From the NCBI GenBank assembly GCA_003598175.1, contig QZKN01000015.1, positions 1-48,514 on the forward strand: a stretch of DNA of 48,514 bases, read 5' to 3'. The stretch's first letter is position 1, and each line of letters begins with the position of its first letter. This document shows positions 34,956-44,038 of this stretch, piece after piece. Below the pieces are notes generated by a model, which was given only the letters and a program-made list of their open reading frames with translations, made no database searches and had not been told where the DNA came from. The translations under genes and the position numbers were made by a program. The DNA comes from Candidatus Omnitrophota bacterium. Its GTDB lineage: Bacteria; Hinthialibacterota; Hinthialibacteria; Hinthialibacterales; Hinthialibacteraceae.

Positions 34956-36839
34956 TTACGAGACCGTTTTTTGTTTCATCAAAGCGGCCAGCATCTGTTC
35001 CGCTTTCGAAAAATCGCGCTGTTGTAATTCGCGCGTGCGTTCTTCTCCGGAAAAACGAGCGCCGTCGAACTCATCGAGCGACTGAACGACGAGGTGCGCG
35101 CAGTCCGGTGAAATCCCTTTTTCAAGCAGCAGCCGCCGCAATTCATCCGCGGTAAATCCCTGGCTGGCCACGTTCCAGCGGTTGTCGATGTAATCCGTAA
35201 TGGCCTTGGCAAGAGCCGCATACAGCCGTTCCGTATTCCCCTGCCGCAAGGCGTTCCGCGCCTGCGCCAGCAGTTTTCCGGCCTGGCGCGGCGCGCGTTT
35301 GCGTTTCAGCCGGTCGGGATTGTCGGCGTAATAATCCAAACGTTTTTTCCACAGAAACGCCGAGATCAAGAATGCCATCGGCGCCAGAAAGAGAAACCGG
35401 AATTTCGGTTTTTTATAGATCGGCAAAAAAACGGAAGAAAGAGCCAGCGGCGATACGACGTTGAATCGAAAATCCTCCCCTACCCGCCGGATCATGCGGC
35501 GATTGCCGCCCATCGCGCCGCCTCCCCGCATGCCGTTCAATCCCATTGGCAGAATCGTCAATTGGATTGGCTCCGTTTGCAGGGTTACGTATTGTTTTTG
35601 GTTGGGATCGAAATAGGCGAATCGGACCGGTCCGATCTCTTTGGAATTCACATCGTGAGGAATCAAGGGATACGTATATTCGATGCGGCCGCTCACGCCG
35701 TTTTCCGAAGTATGAATGTTGTCTTTTTTGGTGGGTTCGTATTGTTCGAATTTTGACAAATCCGGCAGAATGGGGGCGGCGATGTTCCGCAGGTTTCCAA
35801 ATCCTTCCAACGTCACGGTCAACGAAACGGTATTGCCCTCTTTGATTTCCGTCGAATCTACGTGACTGTGCAATTTGTACGACGATCCCACCGCGCCTTT
35901 GAAACTGTCGGGCCGGTTTTCTTCCGGTAAAGGATTGACTTTGATGGTTACCGGTTCTGTCAAAACCGAAAACGAGGTCATTCGTCCCAGCAGCATCCCA
36001 AATCCCGATGACTGGGAACGAATCGGAATCTGGCAGACCAACGTCAAGGGTTCGATGGTTTGCGTACCTGCTTTCAACGGATACAGCATATATTTTTTCA
36101 GAGGAATTTCGTAATAGAGAAGGCGGCCGTTGCTCGTATTCAGGTACACTTGCCGTTGGTATTTGGTATCGGTCATATCAAAGATTTCCGTCCAGAATCC
36201 TTGAAACTGGCCGCTGCGATCGTCGAGTTTCTGGGGCTGAATGCCGCGATTCGCGGGGATGTAGGCTTTACAAAGCATGTGAATCTCTTCGCCGACGTAG
36301 GCCTCATTCTTATCGGGTTGCAGAACAAACACGACGCCGTACGTGTCGGATTTGGGGGAAGGCACTTCGCCCGGCTGCGGGGTGGGTTGGGGCGCGTTTG
36401 CCGCCAGCACCGTTATCGTGAACGGAGGGGCTTTCACCATGCCGGCCCTACTGGGAACCTGAATCGAATCGACAGTCCAGGTTCCTTCCGCCAACGCGGT
36501 CACGATATACTGCAATTCAAGGCTGCGCGTCTGTTGCATGCTGCGGCCGTCGAAAAACATTTTTTGCTGTTGGCTTTGCCCATAATATACGATTTGCAAT
36601 CCCTCGATTTCCGGGATTTGGGGTTGCGTCAGATCATCGTTCTGGTCGGTGGTGACGGTGAGGACCAAGTGGGTGCGTTCTCCCACGCGCAATACATTAT
36701 TTTGTATGGAAGCTTCCAGCGTGATTTCGGCGTGCGAACGATGGGTGAGATGGCCGATTGCAAGCAGGATGGCGAATAAATGAATCCACCGCATTCGGCT
36801 TGCCTGTTTTGAGATTCGTCTGTCTCGTTGCACTCTCAT
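34956..36839 (-). CDS. batD: BatD-like protein (oxygen-tolerance family)
   Basis: About 627 residues if started at the ATG at 36839, which has GGGGA four bases upstream; an inner ATG at 36794 would give a classic signal peptide ending RSHA. The periplasmic part has several beta-sandwich domains of BatD type (QNNVLRVGERTHLVLTVTTD; MFFDGRSMQQTRSLELQY). A transmembrane helix follows at about FRFLFLAPMAFLISAFLW, and a cytoplasmic helical tail contains AITDYIDNRWNVASQGFTAD. Its cytoplasmic tail resembles those of the two smaller BatD-like proteins upstream. It is probably a membrane scaffold for the VWA proteins. Confidence 0.9.
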   Translation of the reverse strand: MRVQRDRRISKQASRMRWIHLFAILLAIGHLTHRSHAEITLEASIQNNVLRVGERTHLVLTVTTDQNDDLTQPQIPEIEGLQIVYYGQSQQQKMFFDGRSMQQTRSLELQYIVTALAEGTWTVDSIQVPSRAGMVKAPPFTITVLAANAPQPTPQPGEVPSPKSDTYGVVFVLQPDKNEAYVGEEIHMLCKAYIPANRGIQPQKLDDRSGQFQGFWTEIFDMTDTKYQRQVYLNTSNGRLLYYEIPLKKYMLYPLKAGTQTIEPLTLVCQIPIRSQSSGFGMLLGRMTSFSVLTEPVTIKVNPLPEENRPDSFKGAVGSSYKLHSHVDSTEIKEGNTVSLTVTLEGFGNLRNIAAPILPDLSKFEQYEPTKKDNIHTSENGVSGRIEYTYPLIPHDVNSKEIGPVRFAYFDPNQKQYVTLQTEPIQLTILPMGLNGMRGGGAMGGNRRMIRRVGEDFRFNVVSPLALSSVFLPIYKKPKFRFLFLAPMAFLISAFLWKKRLDYYADNPDRLKRKRAPRQAGKLLAQARNALRQGNTERLYAALAKAITDYIDNRWNVASQGFTADELRRLLLEKGISPDCAHLVVQSLDEFDGARFSGEERTRELQQRDFSKAEQMLAALMKQKTVS

Positions 36840-36985
36840 GATTCCCCGTTTGTCTTGCCAACCGGCAATGCATTGCGTTTTCATGATTCGCCGCCGCGCT
36901 ATCGATTCGAGCCGGGATGCTTTCGTCTCGCCATACTTCCGATTTATGTTCCTGCCGTTTGCGCCTGTTCCATAAGGTAACTATT

Positions 36986-37765
36986 TTACCAGTCTTTATC
37001 CACTTTGACTCGGGCCTGCGCTTTTTGGCGTTTGAAATCCTCGCGTTTTTGTTTTTCATCCGCTTCGAGGCTTTGCAGCAGTTGCATGGCTTGTTCCTCC
37101 GTCATTTCTTCTTTGGGCGGTTGTTGTTGCTGCGCCTGTGGTTGTTCCTGCTCGGTCTCTTCCTGATTTTCCTGTGGTTGCGGCTGATTTTGTTGTTCTT
37201 CCGGTTCCGGCTGCTGTTGATTCTGCTCGTTCTGTTGTTGCTCCTGGTTTTGCTGCTCCTGCTGTTGCTGATCCTGTTGCTGCTGTTGATCCTGTTGTTG
37301 ATCTTTGTTTTTATCGATCTGCTCTTTCAATTTTCGCCGCGCCAATTCCAGGTTATATTTTGCATCTTCGTCGTCGGGATTCAGTTTCAAGGATTGCACA
37401 TAGGCTTCGATCGCTTTGACGTAATCTTCCTTGCGAAACTGGGCGTTGCCGATGCAATAGTACGCTTTGGCGTCCATTTTTTCGTCCGGAGAGCCGATGA
37501 CCTGTTGATATTCCTCAATGGCTTTGTCGTAGTTTTCCTGTCGAAACCACGCATTGCCGATGTTGAAATGCAATTCTTTCGAATTCGGAGCATACGTGGC
37601 GGCGATGTCGATATAGTTTTGGATCGCTTGTTCGTACTCGCCTTGATAATAGCGCTGATTGGCATTTTCCACCCGCTCCCGCAAGGGATTGATCCATGCA
37701 ATGCTTGTCGAAGCAATCATCAGGATCAGCGCAAGCGCTTTTCTATTTGGAGTGTGAGCCGGCAT
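36986..37765 (-). CDS. batC: BatC-like TPR protein with Gln-rich linker
   Basis: I take the ATG at 37765 (AAAGGA just upstream), giving 259 residues. The longer frame overlaps batB. A signal or anchor helix is followed by about three TPR units (NQRYYQGEYEQAIQNY, FNIGNAWFRQENYDKAIEEY, YYCIGNAQFRKEDYVKAIEAY). A long Gln/Pro/Glu low-complexity stretch of about 70 residues comes next. The BatC tail pattern (MTEEQAMQLLQSLEADE, ending in DW) closes the protein. TPR proteins like this bridge partners in the periplasm. The repetitive CAG/CAA tract may be prone to length change. Confidence 0.88.
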   Translation of the reverse strand: MPAHTPNRKALALILMIASTSIAWINPLRERVENANQRYYQGEYEQAIQNYIDIAATYAPNSKELHFNIGNAWFRQENYDKAIEEYQQVIGSPDEKMDAKAYYCIGNAQFRKEDYVKAIEAYVQSLKLNPDDEDAKYNLELARRKLKEQIDKNKDQQQDQQQQQDQQQQEQQNQEQQQNEQNQQQPEPEEQQNQPQPQENQEETEQEQPQAQQQQPPKEEMTEEQAMQLLQSLEADEKQKREDFKRQKAQARVKVDKDW

Positions 37766-37794
37766 GTTTCCTTTTACCTCACCTGTTTTCGGTT

Positions 37795-38844
37795 TCAAAA
37801 AACTTTTTGTTCGTTGCGTTGAAATCCGCCCACGGTTCGTTTGGGCGCTCGTTTCCGATCTGACAACAGCATTTCGACCAGTAAACAAATCAACGCAGGC
37901 AGCAGAAAATACTGAAATCGTTCTTCCTGCGAAACAAACCGTTCCTGCATGAGCCGTTGCTGCCGGCGTTCTTCCATATGCTCATAAATCGACTGCAATT
38001 CGAAACTATCCGCGCGTACGGGATAATACGCGCCGCCGGTGGTGAGGCAAACCGTCCGCAGCGTGTCTTCGTCCAGTTTGCTGGTGACCACATTACCGGA
38101 TTTATCTTTGACGTATTCCTGCAAATTGCCGGCGCTGTCGCGAATGGGGATCGGAACACCCAACGGATCGCCAATCCCGATCGCGTAGATCAGCACGCCT
38201 TCCGTTTCGGCCTGTTCGGCGCTCTTTTTCGGATCCCCGACCGTATCTTCCCCGTCCGTGATGAGAATCAGGACCCGCGATTCCCGGTCGCCCGGCGGGA
38301 ACGATTCCAACGATTTTTCGATCGCTTTCGAGATCGCGGTGCCCGGGACCGGCACGGATCCGATTTCGATTTCGTTCAGCAGGATTTTCGCGGCGGCGTA
38401 ATCGAGCGTCAGCGGACACTGCACGAAGGCTTCCCCTGCAAAAATGACCAAACCGATGCGATTTCCCTGCAACCGATCGATCAGGGAGGCGATTTCGTGT
38501 TTGGCCCGCGCCAGGCGGTTGGGTTTGATGTCCTCCGCCAACATGCTGCGGGAGACGTCGAGCGCAACGATGATATCATGACCACGCGAGATCAACAACT
38601 GCTCTTTCTGTCCCCACAACGGCCGTGCAAGCGCCAGCAGCGAAAACGCGAACACATAAAAAATCAACCAAAGTTTCGCTCGTTGTTTCTTGCGGCTGAT
38701 TCCTTCCATCAACCGTTCGACCAGTTCGAGATTGCCGAAACGGTTCAGGGCATGAATCCGCTGTTTCCACGCCCATCGAAGAAAGAAGAACAGCGGAAGC
38801 AGAATCCACAAGGCATTTAAAATTTCATGGGATGCAAATTTCAT
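37795..38844 (-). CDS. batB: BatB-like VWA membrane protein
   Basis: A 349-residue protein. It has two N-terminal transmembrane helices (about 10-24 and 57-74) and a VWA domain with metal site DVSRS (96-100), the GTAISKAIEKSL threonine and LILITDGEDTVGD. A C-terminal helix lies near FQYFLLPALICLLVEMLL. VWA domains with this metal site bind protein ligands. The start overlaps the batA stop by 4 bases (ATGA), showing coupled synthesis of the two VWA partners. The assignment as BatB follows from order. Confidence 0.9.
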   Translation of the reverse strand: MKFASHEILNALWILLPLFFFLRWAWKQRIHALNRFGNLELVERLMEGISRKKQRAKLWLIFYVFAFSLLALARPLWGQKEQLLISRGHDIIVALDVSRSMLAEDIKPNRLARAKHEIASLIDRLQGNRIGLVIFAGEAFVQCPLTLDYAAAKILLNEIEIGSVPVPGTAISKAIEKSLESFPPGDRESRVLILITDGEDTVGDPKKSAEQAETEGVLIYAIGIGDPLGVPIPIRDSAGNLQEYVKDKSGNVVTSKLDEDTLRTVCLTTGGAYYPVRADSFELQSIYEHMEERRQQRLMQERFVSQEERFQYFLLPALICLLVEMLLSDRKRAPKRTVGGFQRNEQKVF

Positions 38845-39860
38845 GGCAATTTCCGAAACCGTGTTTGTGTCAGCACCACTTCCATCAACAACAGGATCAG
38901 CGCCGGAATCAAAAAATAGTGAAACAATTCTCGAAAGCGGCGAAGACCTTCCGAAATGATTTTCGATTTTTCCATTTGATCGATTTCGCGGAAGATATTG
39001 TTCAATCCGTCCCGATCGGTTGCGCGGAAATATTTTCCATACGTCATCTCGGCCATTTTGGTCAAGGTCGCTTCATCCACCCGCTCCGCGTCGGGATAGG
39101 GTACCGGATGCCGGCCGAAAATATCTTCTCGCAGGACGAGCGGGACGCCTTTGCCGCCGACGCCGATGGTATACAGTTTCACGTTCAGCGCCTTGGCCAT
39201 TTCGGCGGCGGTCAGGGGATCGATCTGGCCGGCGTTGTTGGCGCCGTCAGTCAGGAGCACGATGACCTTGCTCTTCGCTTCCGCGTGGCGCAGGCGATTG
39301 AGCGCCGACGCGACGGCGTTGCCGACCGCCGTGCTGTTTTCCGGAATCATCCCGATGCGCACGTCGTCCAGAAAGTTTTTCACGATGCCATAATCCACCG
39401 TCAACGGGCATTGCAGGAACGCGTCGGAAGCGAATACGATCATGCCGATGCGGTCATAGCGACGCCCGTCGACGAAGGTTTTCACCGCCTCTTTCGTCAC
39501 TTCCAGCCGCGTCCGCATGTTTTGCACGTCCAGATCGATGAAGTTCATGCTGCCGGACACGTCGACCGTCAGCATGATATCCACGCCTTCGGTATAAATG
39601 TCGCTGGTGAGCAGTTCCGCCTGGGGGCGAGCCAGCGCCAAAATGAAGAGCGTCAGCACGAGCAAGCGCACGCCGAACAACACGTGGCGAACGAAATGCG
39701 TCAGCGACGAATGCCCGCCGGCCATGCCCAACGTCTGTTTGATCCGGCGAATATCCGAATACAAAATGGGCGCCGCTCCTTTGCGGTACACATAGCGCCA
39801 CCACAAAAACGGCGTCAACAGCAATAACAATAAATAGCCTTGATAAGCAAACCGCATCAA
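38841..39860 (-). CDS. batA: BatA-like VWA membrane protein
   Basis: A 339-residue homologue of the next gene: N-terminal helices at about 8-22 and 60-77, a VWA domain with DVSGS (100-104), a GMIPENSTAVGNAVASAL threonine loop and IVLLTDGANNAG, and a C-terminal helix near FHYFLIPALILLLMEVVL. The intact metal site predicts ligand binding. Its start overlaps the stop of BatD-like protein 2 by 4 bases, and its stop overlaps batB. In Bacteroides BatA acts with BatB in tolerance to stress; the molecular partner here is unknown. Confidence 0.91.
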   Translation of the reverse strand: MMRFAYQGYLLLLLLTPFLWWRYVYRKGAAPILYSDIRRIKQTLGMAGGHSSLTHFVRHVLFGVRLLVLTLFILALARPQAELLTSDIYTEGVDIMLTVDVSGSMNFIDLDVQNMRTRLEVTKEAVKTFVDGRRYDRIGMIVFASDAFLQCPLTVDYGIVKNFLDDVRIGMIPENSTAVGNAVASALNRLRHAEAKSKVIVLLTDGANNAGQIDPLTAAEMAKALNVKLYTIGVGGKGVPLVLREDIFGRHPVPYPDAERVDEATLTKMAEMTYGKYFRATDRDGLNNIFREIDQMEKSKIISEGLRRFRELFHYFLIPALILLLMEVVLTQTRFRKLP

Positions 39861-40891
39861 TCTTCACCTTGCTCCACGGTTGTACACTCGCGCGAGGCGG
39901 GGATCTCCGCGCCTTCGATCATCATCGGAGTCAGCATCGCTTCGTCTTTGGTTGCATCCACGATGCGCTCGGCGGCGTCGATCAATTGCGTCGCCTCATC
40001 CCGCGCAGGTTCGTGTTTGGCAAATTTCATCAGATCGCAATCGCTGAAAAACGTTTCGAACGTTTTGAACACGGCCCCGTCCAAAACCAGACCGTCGATT
40101 TCGTCGAGAATTTCTTCCGTCGTATAATCGATGGCAAGGATTCCCCATCGTCCCTGCACATAGATGCGCACGATATCGCTCACTCGGATCGCAAATTCCT
40201 TGAATTTTCTTTCGGCGATCAAATCGGTTCGATTCCGCAAGTCGGCCAATTCACGATACGCCCGTTCGTGCGGCGGCAACGGAGGCTGCGCCGGCGCGAC
40301 GGTTTGTTTTTTCCTATAGCGACGCCACAGCCAATAAGCTGTTACCAAACCAATCAGCAAGAGGGCCGCGGCGGCGAGAACGTAGGGCAGGCGACTTTCG
40401 CCTGCCAATAATTCCTGCGGCTTGATGTCGCGAATATCCAGATTTTCCGATTCTTCCGGCGTCAAACTGCGCACCGTAATGTGAATGGGCGACGTGCGGA
40501 AGGTTCCGGTTTTTCCGTCTTCCGTTTGGAACGTCAGATCGAATGGGGGGACGATGAATTCGCCGGTAAAATAGGTGGACAGTTTATAAACGATTTCTTT
40601 CCGAATTTTGCCGTTGGGAAGCCGCTCTTCATTGCCCGGCGTGATGGTTTTGATTTCGAATTGGCCGAGATCGAAATCCTGCCCCCGTTCCACAATTTGG
40701 ACGGAGGGATCGTGCGTGACGACGATGGACAGGTTGAACACGTCGCCGATGAGGATTTCATTGCGATCGACGCCGGTTTCGATTTCCGGATGCAATGCGG
40801 CCGGAATCGTGTCCGTGGCGTCCGGAATCACAGCGTTCGCAGCCCAAATCAAAAATAAAGAAAAAATTAGTAGTTTTGTATTGATCAACAT
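39857..40891 (-). CDS. BatD-like membrane protein 2
   Basis: A 344-residue protein with a signal peptide and one or two periplasmic beta domains (DVFNLSIVVTHDPSVQIVE; STYFTGEFIVPPFDLTFQ). A transmembrane helix follows at about LPYVLAAAALLLIGLVTAYW, and a cytoplasmic helical domain contains RVSDIVRIYVQGRWGILAID, YTTEEILDEI and FFSDCDLMKFAKHEP. This layout, and the adjacent batA with 4-base overlap, mark it as a BatD relative or a DUF4381-like protein. There is no good ribosome-binding site before the ATG. Confidence 0.85.
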   Translation of the reverse strand: MLINTKLLIFSLFLIWAANAVIPDATDTIPAALHPEIETGVDRNEILIGDVFNLSIVVTHDPSVQIVERGQDFDLGQFEIKTITPGNEERLPNGKIRKEIVYKLSTYFTGEFIVPPFDLTFQTEDGKTGTFRTSPIHITVRSLTPEESENLDIRDIKPQELLAGESRLPYVLAAAALLLIGLVTAYWLWRRYRKKQTVAPAQPPLPPHERAYRELADLRNRTDLIAERKFKEFAIRVSDIVRIYVQGRWGILAIDYTTEEILDEIDGLVLDGAVFKTFETFFSDCDLMKFAKHEPARDEATQLIDAAERIVDATKDEAMLTPMMIEGAEIPASRECTTVEQGED

Positions 40892-40951
40892 AATTATCTA
40901 TTACTAAACATGAAATGCGTTTCACGCCCACGCGCCGCGCCAACCGTGTTT

Positions 40952-42226
40952 TTACAAATCTCCGGCCGGCGAGGATGGCTGCGTCGTCGATGGCAGTTCT
41001 CGTTTCAATACGTCATCGAAGATGTTCACTTTTTCCGCCTGCATCATGCGCTCCAATAATTCCTTTTGCAGCGCTTGTTCCTTCATCTGATTCACCAGGG
41101 CTTCCACGCGGGGTCTGGCTTCCTGTAACGAGAGTTGTTTTTCGGGTTTGATTTCAAGCGCGCGAAACAGATGATATCCATTGGGACTCTGAAGCGGTTC
41201 GCTGATCGCGTCTTTTTCCAGGGCGAGCAGTTTCGCGGCCAGGTCCGGCGATTGCCCGACGCCGGGAATGAAGTTGCGGCCGCCTTGTACGGCCCCCAGC
41301 ATGCCGCCGTTGTTTTTCGTGCGGGCATCCATCGAATATTGCGCCGCCGCCTCGTCGAACGCCATTCCCTCGTCGAGGGCTTTCTTCACTTCGGCGGCGC
41401 GTTCCTGCGAATCGACCTGAATGTGGGCGACCGTGACGGTTTTGGATTCGACGAACTCGGATTGATGGGCTTTATAGTATAATTCCAGATCGTCCGGCTT
41501 CGTCTCGATTTTCTGACGCACTTCCTCATTGTATACTTTCGCGGCCAGGATTTCCTTTTCGAAATTCCGCACTTGTCTCCGAATTTCGGCGTCCCGGTTG
41601 TATTCCTTGCGCCGCGCGGCGTCAGCCAGCAGATCGGTAAAGATCATCGTCTTCAAATACTCCAACTTTTTCTCGGGCGTGGCAAAGTTTTTTTGATAAT
41701 ACTCGCCTTTTTGTTCGAGATCGCGTTCGATTTGATCGAGCGTGATTTTGCGATCGCCGATCTGCGCCACCACCGGGCCCTCGCCTTGCGGCTCCGCATC
41801 CGGTTCAAGGTCGGTCAGTTGGCGCAATTTCTTTTGCGCGTCGAATCCGCGGCGCATGCCTTCGTAACATTTGATCATCCGCTTTTCCGCGTCCCGTGTG
41901 ACCGGGCTGGTGGGATACAGATGGCTGAGTTCGATAAAGGCGGCCAAGGCGTTTTCGTAATCTTCGAGTTGATCCAAATACGTGGTCCCAATGTGGTAGA
42001 GAATATTCGCCCGTTGTTGCGGAGGGATCCGGGCGATATCCAGATAACGGCGAAATTCCGCCACCGCCTGTTTATGCAATCCCTGACTGTCGAGCGCCGC
42101 CGCTAATGTCCGCACTTGTTCGGCAGGAATCGGGGCGGGAGATTCTCCGCCGCCGGAAAGCAACTGCAAACTCAAAACAAACACGAGAAGAACGATCGTC
42201 AACGTCGAAACCACTATATCTTTCAT
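40952..42226 (-). CDS. Parvulin-type peptidyl-prolyl isomerase with TPR region
   Basis: A 424-residue, membrane-anchored or secreted foldase. It has a hydrophobic N-terminal helix (about 7-23), TPR-like units at about 40-130 (SQGLHKQAVAEFRRYL; YENALAAFIELSHLYPTSP) and a SurA-like helical region. A PpiC rotamase domain spans about 262-360, with TVTVAHIQVDS, DEAAAQYSMDARTKNNGGML and SEPLQSPNGYHLFRALEI. It would assist folding of exported proteins. GGAG lies seven bases before the ATG. Its position between DUF58 and BatD-like genes ties it to the Bat module, and a TPR-parvulin fusion suits a scaffold role. Confidence 0.92.
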   Translation of the reverse strand: MKDIVVSTLTIVLLVFVLSLQLLSGGGESPAPIPAEQVRTLAAALDSQGLHKQAVAEFRRYLDIARIPPQQRANILYHIGTTYLDQLEDYENALAAFIELSHLYPTSPVTRDAEKRMIKCYEGMRRGFDAQKKLRQLTDLEPDAEPQGEGPVVAQIGDRKITLDQIERDLEQKGEYYQKNFATPEKKLEYLKTMIFTDLLADAARRKEYNRDAEIRRQVRNFEKEILAAKVYNEEVRQKIETKPDDLELYYKAHQSEFVESKTVTVAHIQVDSQERAAEVKKALDEGMAFDEAAAQYSMDARTKNNGGMLGAVQGGRNFIPGVGQSPDLAAKLLALEKDAISEPLQSPNGYHLFRALEIKPEKQLSLQEARPRVEALVNQMKEQALQKELLERMMQAEKVNIFDDVLKRELPSTTQPSSPAGDL

Positions 42227-42242
42227 TGCTGTACTCCACCAT

Positions 42243-43118
42243 TCAATATCGTTGCGCCCGTTGCTGGAAAAAACGAATCAACGGATCGATGTAGGATTGA
42301 TCGGTGCGGATCGGAACGTGATCGATTTTCATCCGCTTGAAGTCCGCCTTCAGGCGCGCCGTTTCGCGATCGGCGTTTTCCGAGAATTTCGCGCGAAATC
42401 CCTCGTTGTATGTATCCAGAATAATGATCTCGCCGGTTTCCGCATCTTCCAATTCAAGAAAACCGATGGGCGGCATTTCCACTTCCCGTGGATCGGTGAT
42501 GCTGATCGTAACCAGATCGTGTTTTTTATTGGCGATGCGTAGCGCCTGGTCGTAGTCGCTGCTCATGAAATCCGAAATGAGAAATACGACGCTCTTTCGA
42601 TTGAGAATCGTTCCCATAAATTCCAACGCCGCGCGGATGTCCGTGGAGCCGCCGGTCGGTTCGAACATCAGCAATTCCCGGATCAAACGGAGCACGTGTT
42701 TTTTCCCTTTTTTGGGCGGGATGAATTTCTCCACGCGGTCGGTAAACAGAATCAATCCCACGCGGTCGTTGTTCTTGATGGCGGAAAACGCCAGCAGGGC
42801 CGACAATTCCACCGCCAATTCTCCTTTCATCTTTTCCGCCGTGCCGAACAGGCTGGACGAGGAGGCGTCGACGACCAGCATGACCGTCAACTCGCGTTCC
42901 TCGCGGTAGCGCTTGACGAACGGCTCTCCCATACGCGCCGTCACGTTCCAGTCGATGGTGCGGATATCGTCGCCGTGCTGGTATTCCCGCACTTCCTCGA
43001 ATTCCACTCCCCGCCCTTTGAACACCGAATGGTATTCGCCGGCCATGACATCGTTGACCATGCGGTTGGTGCGAATTTCAATGCGGCGGATGTGGCGAAT
43101 CAATTCGCGTGGAATCAT
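42243..43118 (-). CDS. DUF58 domain protein
   Basis: A 291-residue cytoplasmic-looking protein of the DUF58 family, which pairs with MoxR ATPases. The hallmark YQHGDDIRTIDWNVTAR lies at 46-62, followed by a VWA-like metal motif DASSS at 84-88 and TGGSTDIRAALEFM. There are no membrane helices, unlike BatA and BatB. MoxR with DUF58 is thought to act on metal insertion or complex assembly of partner proteins. The ATG overlaps the stop of the glycosyltransferase gene by 4 bases. Confidence 0.94.
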   Translation of the reverse strand: MIPRELIRHIRRIEIRTNRMVNDVMAGEYHSVFKGRGVEFEEVREYQHGDDIRTIDWNVTARMGEPFVKRYREERELTVMLVVDASSSSLFGTAEKMKGELAVELSALLAFSAIKNNDRVGLILFTDRVEKFIPPKKGKKHVLRLIRELLMFEPTGGSTDIRAALEFMGTILNRKSVVFLISDFMSSDYDQALRIANKKHDLVTISITDPREVEMPPIGFLELEDAETGEIIILDTYNEGFRAKFSENADRETARLKADFKRMKIDHVPIRTDQSYIDPLIRFFQQRAQRY

Positions 43119-44017
43119 CTCGTTCTCTCCGAGCGCAGCTGCATGTTTTCCTGCTGCAGCCGATTGATGCTTTTGTGCGCTTCGGCCAATTGCGCCTGCA
43201 GCTGATTGGCCTGGCGTAACACCTGATCGAAGCGGGCGGACAATTCGCGGATTTCCCGCTGCTGTTGAAACGTGCGTTTGAAGATCGGATCGAACGCGGC
43301 ATTGCGATCATCGCCGTAGCGGCGTTTCACCACCCGTTCGTTGAACGGATACGCGCTCTGTTCGAGGATGTTCGAATTGTCGTCTCGACGGCGATATTCG
43401 CCGGTTATTTTCCGAACGTGACGAAACGGGAATTTTCGCGACAGGCGAATCAGGAATTCCCAATCCTCATAAATCAAGAGCGATTCGTCAAACGGCCCGA
43501 CTTCGCGAAAACAATTCTTGCGAATCAGCAAACAGGTGATGGGAATGTAATTCGCCAGCAAAAAATTATCTTTTTCGAAATCGAACGAATAGATCAACTG
43601 TTCCTTCACCCGCTGCCAATTGCCGGTGGCTTCATCCTTGACGAACGTCACATTGATCACGTCGGAGTACACCACCGGCAGCCGCTCCGCTCCGGCCGCG
43701 GCCGCCAGCGTCGCCACGTGATCGGGATAGACTCCGTCGTCGTCATCGACGAAGCAGACGTACTCGCTCGTCGCTGCTTCCACGCCGATATTCAAACCTG
43801 CCGTTCGTCCCAAATTTTCGCGATTGCGAATCGATTGAAACGATATCCCTTCCAGTTCATCGTGGATCACGTCCGTCACGTCGACGCCGGCGTCGTTGAC
43901 CACCACGATTTCCAGCGCGCGATAGGTCTGCCGCCGCAGGCATTGCAAACACTCGCGCAGGCGTTCGCGCCGGTTATACGTTCGAACAATGACGGAAACT
44001 GGAAAGGGATCGTTCAT
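43115..44017 (-). CDS. Family 2 glycosyltransferase with C-terminal coiled coil
   Basis: A 300-residue GT-A fold enzyme. The nucleotide-sugar site is seen in SVIVRTYNRRERLRECLQCL and VVVNDAGVDVTDV, the metal-binding Asp cluster is VDDDDG (91-94) and the acceptor-side motif is YEDWEFLIRLSRKF. A coiled coil follows at about 245-298 (REIRELSARFDQVLRQANQ, ending in LQQENMQLRSERTR), unusual for a simple GT2. It lies 21 bases after moxR and overlaps DUF58 by 4 bases, so it is made with these two. The sugar and acceptor are unknown; coiled-coil docking onto another Bat component is an inference. Confidence 0.92.
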   Translation of the reverse strand: MNDPFPVSVIVRTYNRRERLRECLQCLRRQTYRALEIVVVNDAGVDVTDVIHDELEGISFQSIRNRENLGRTAGLNIGVEAATSEYVCFVDDDDGVYPDHVATLAAAAGAERLPVVYSDVINVTFVKDEATGNWQRVKEQLIYSFDFEKDNFLLANYIPITCLLIRKNCFREVGPFDESLLIYEDWEFLIRLSRKFPFRHVRKITGEYRRRDDNSNILEQSAYPFNERVVKRRYGDDRNAAFDPIFKRTFQQQREIRELSARFDQVLRQANQLQAQLAEAHKSINRLQQENMQLRSERTR

Positions 44018-44038
44018 ATCGGATCGCCGCTCACTTTC

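Noticed and set aside
36917..37822. Plus-strand frame with very long Leu runs opposite batC
   Set aside because: The leucine runs are the antisense reading of the Gln-rich batC linker. The apparent membrane protein is an artefact.
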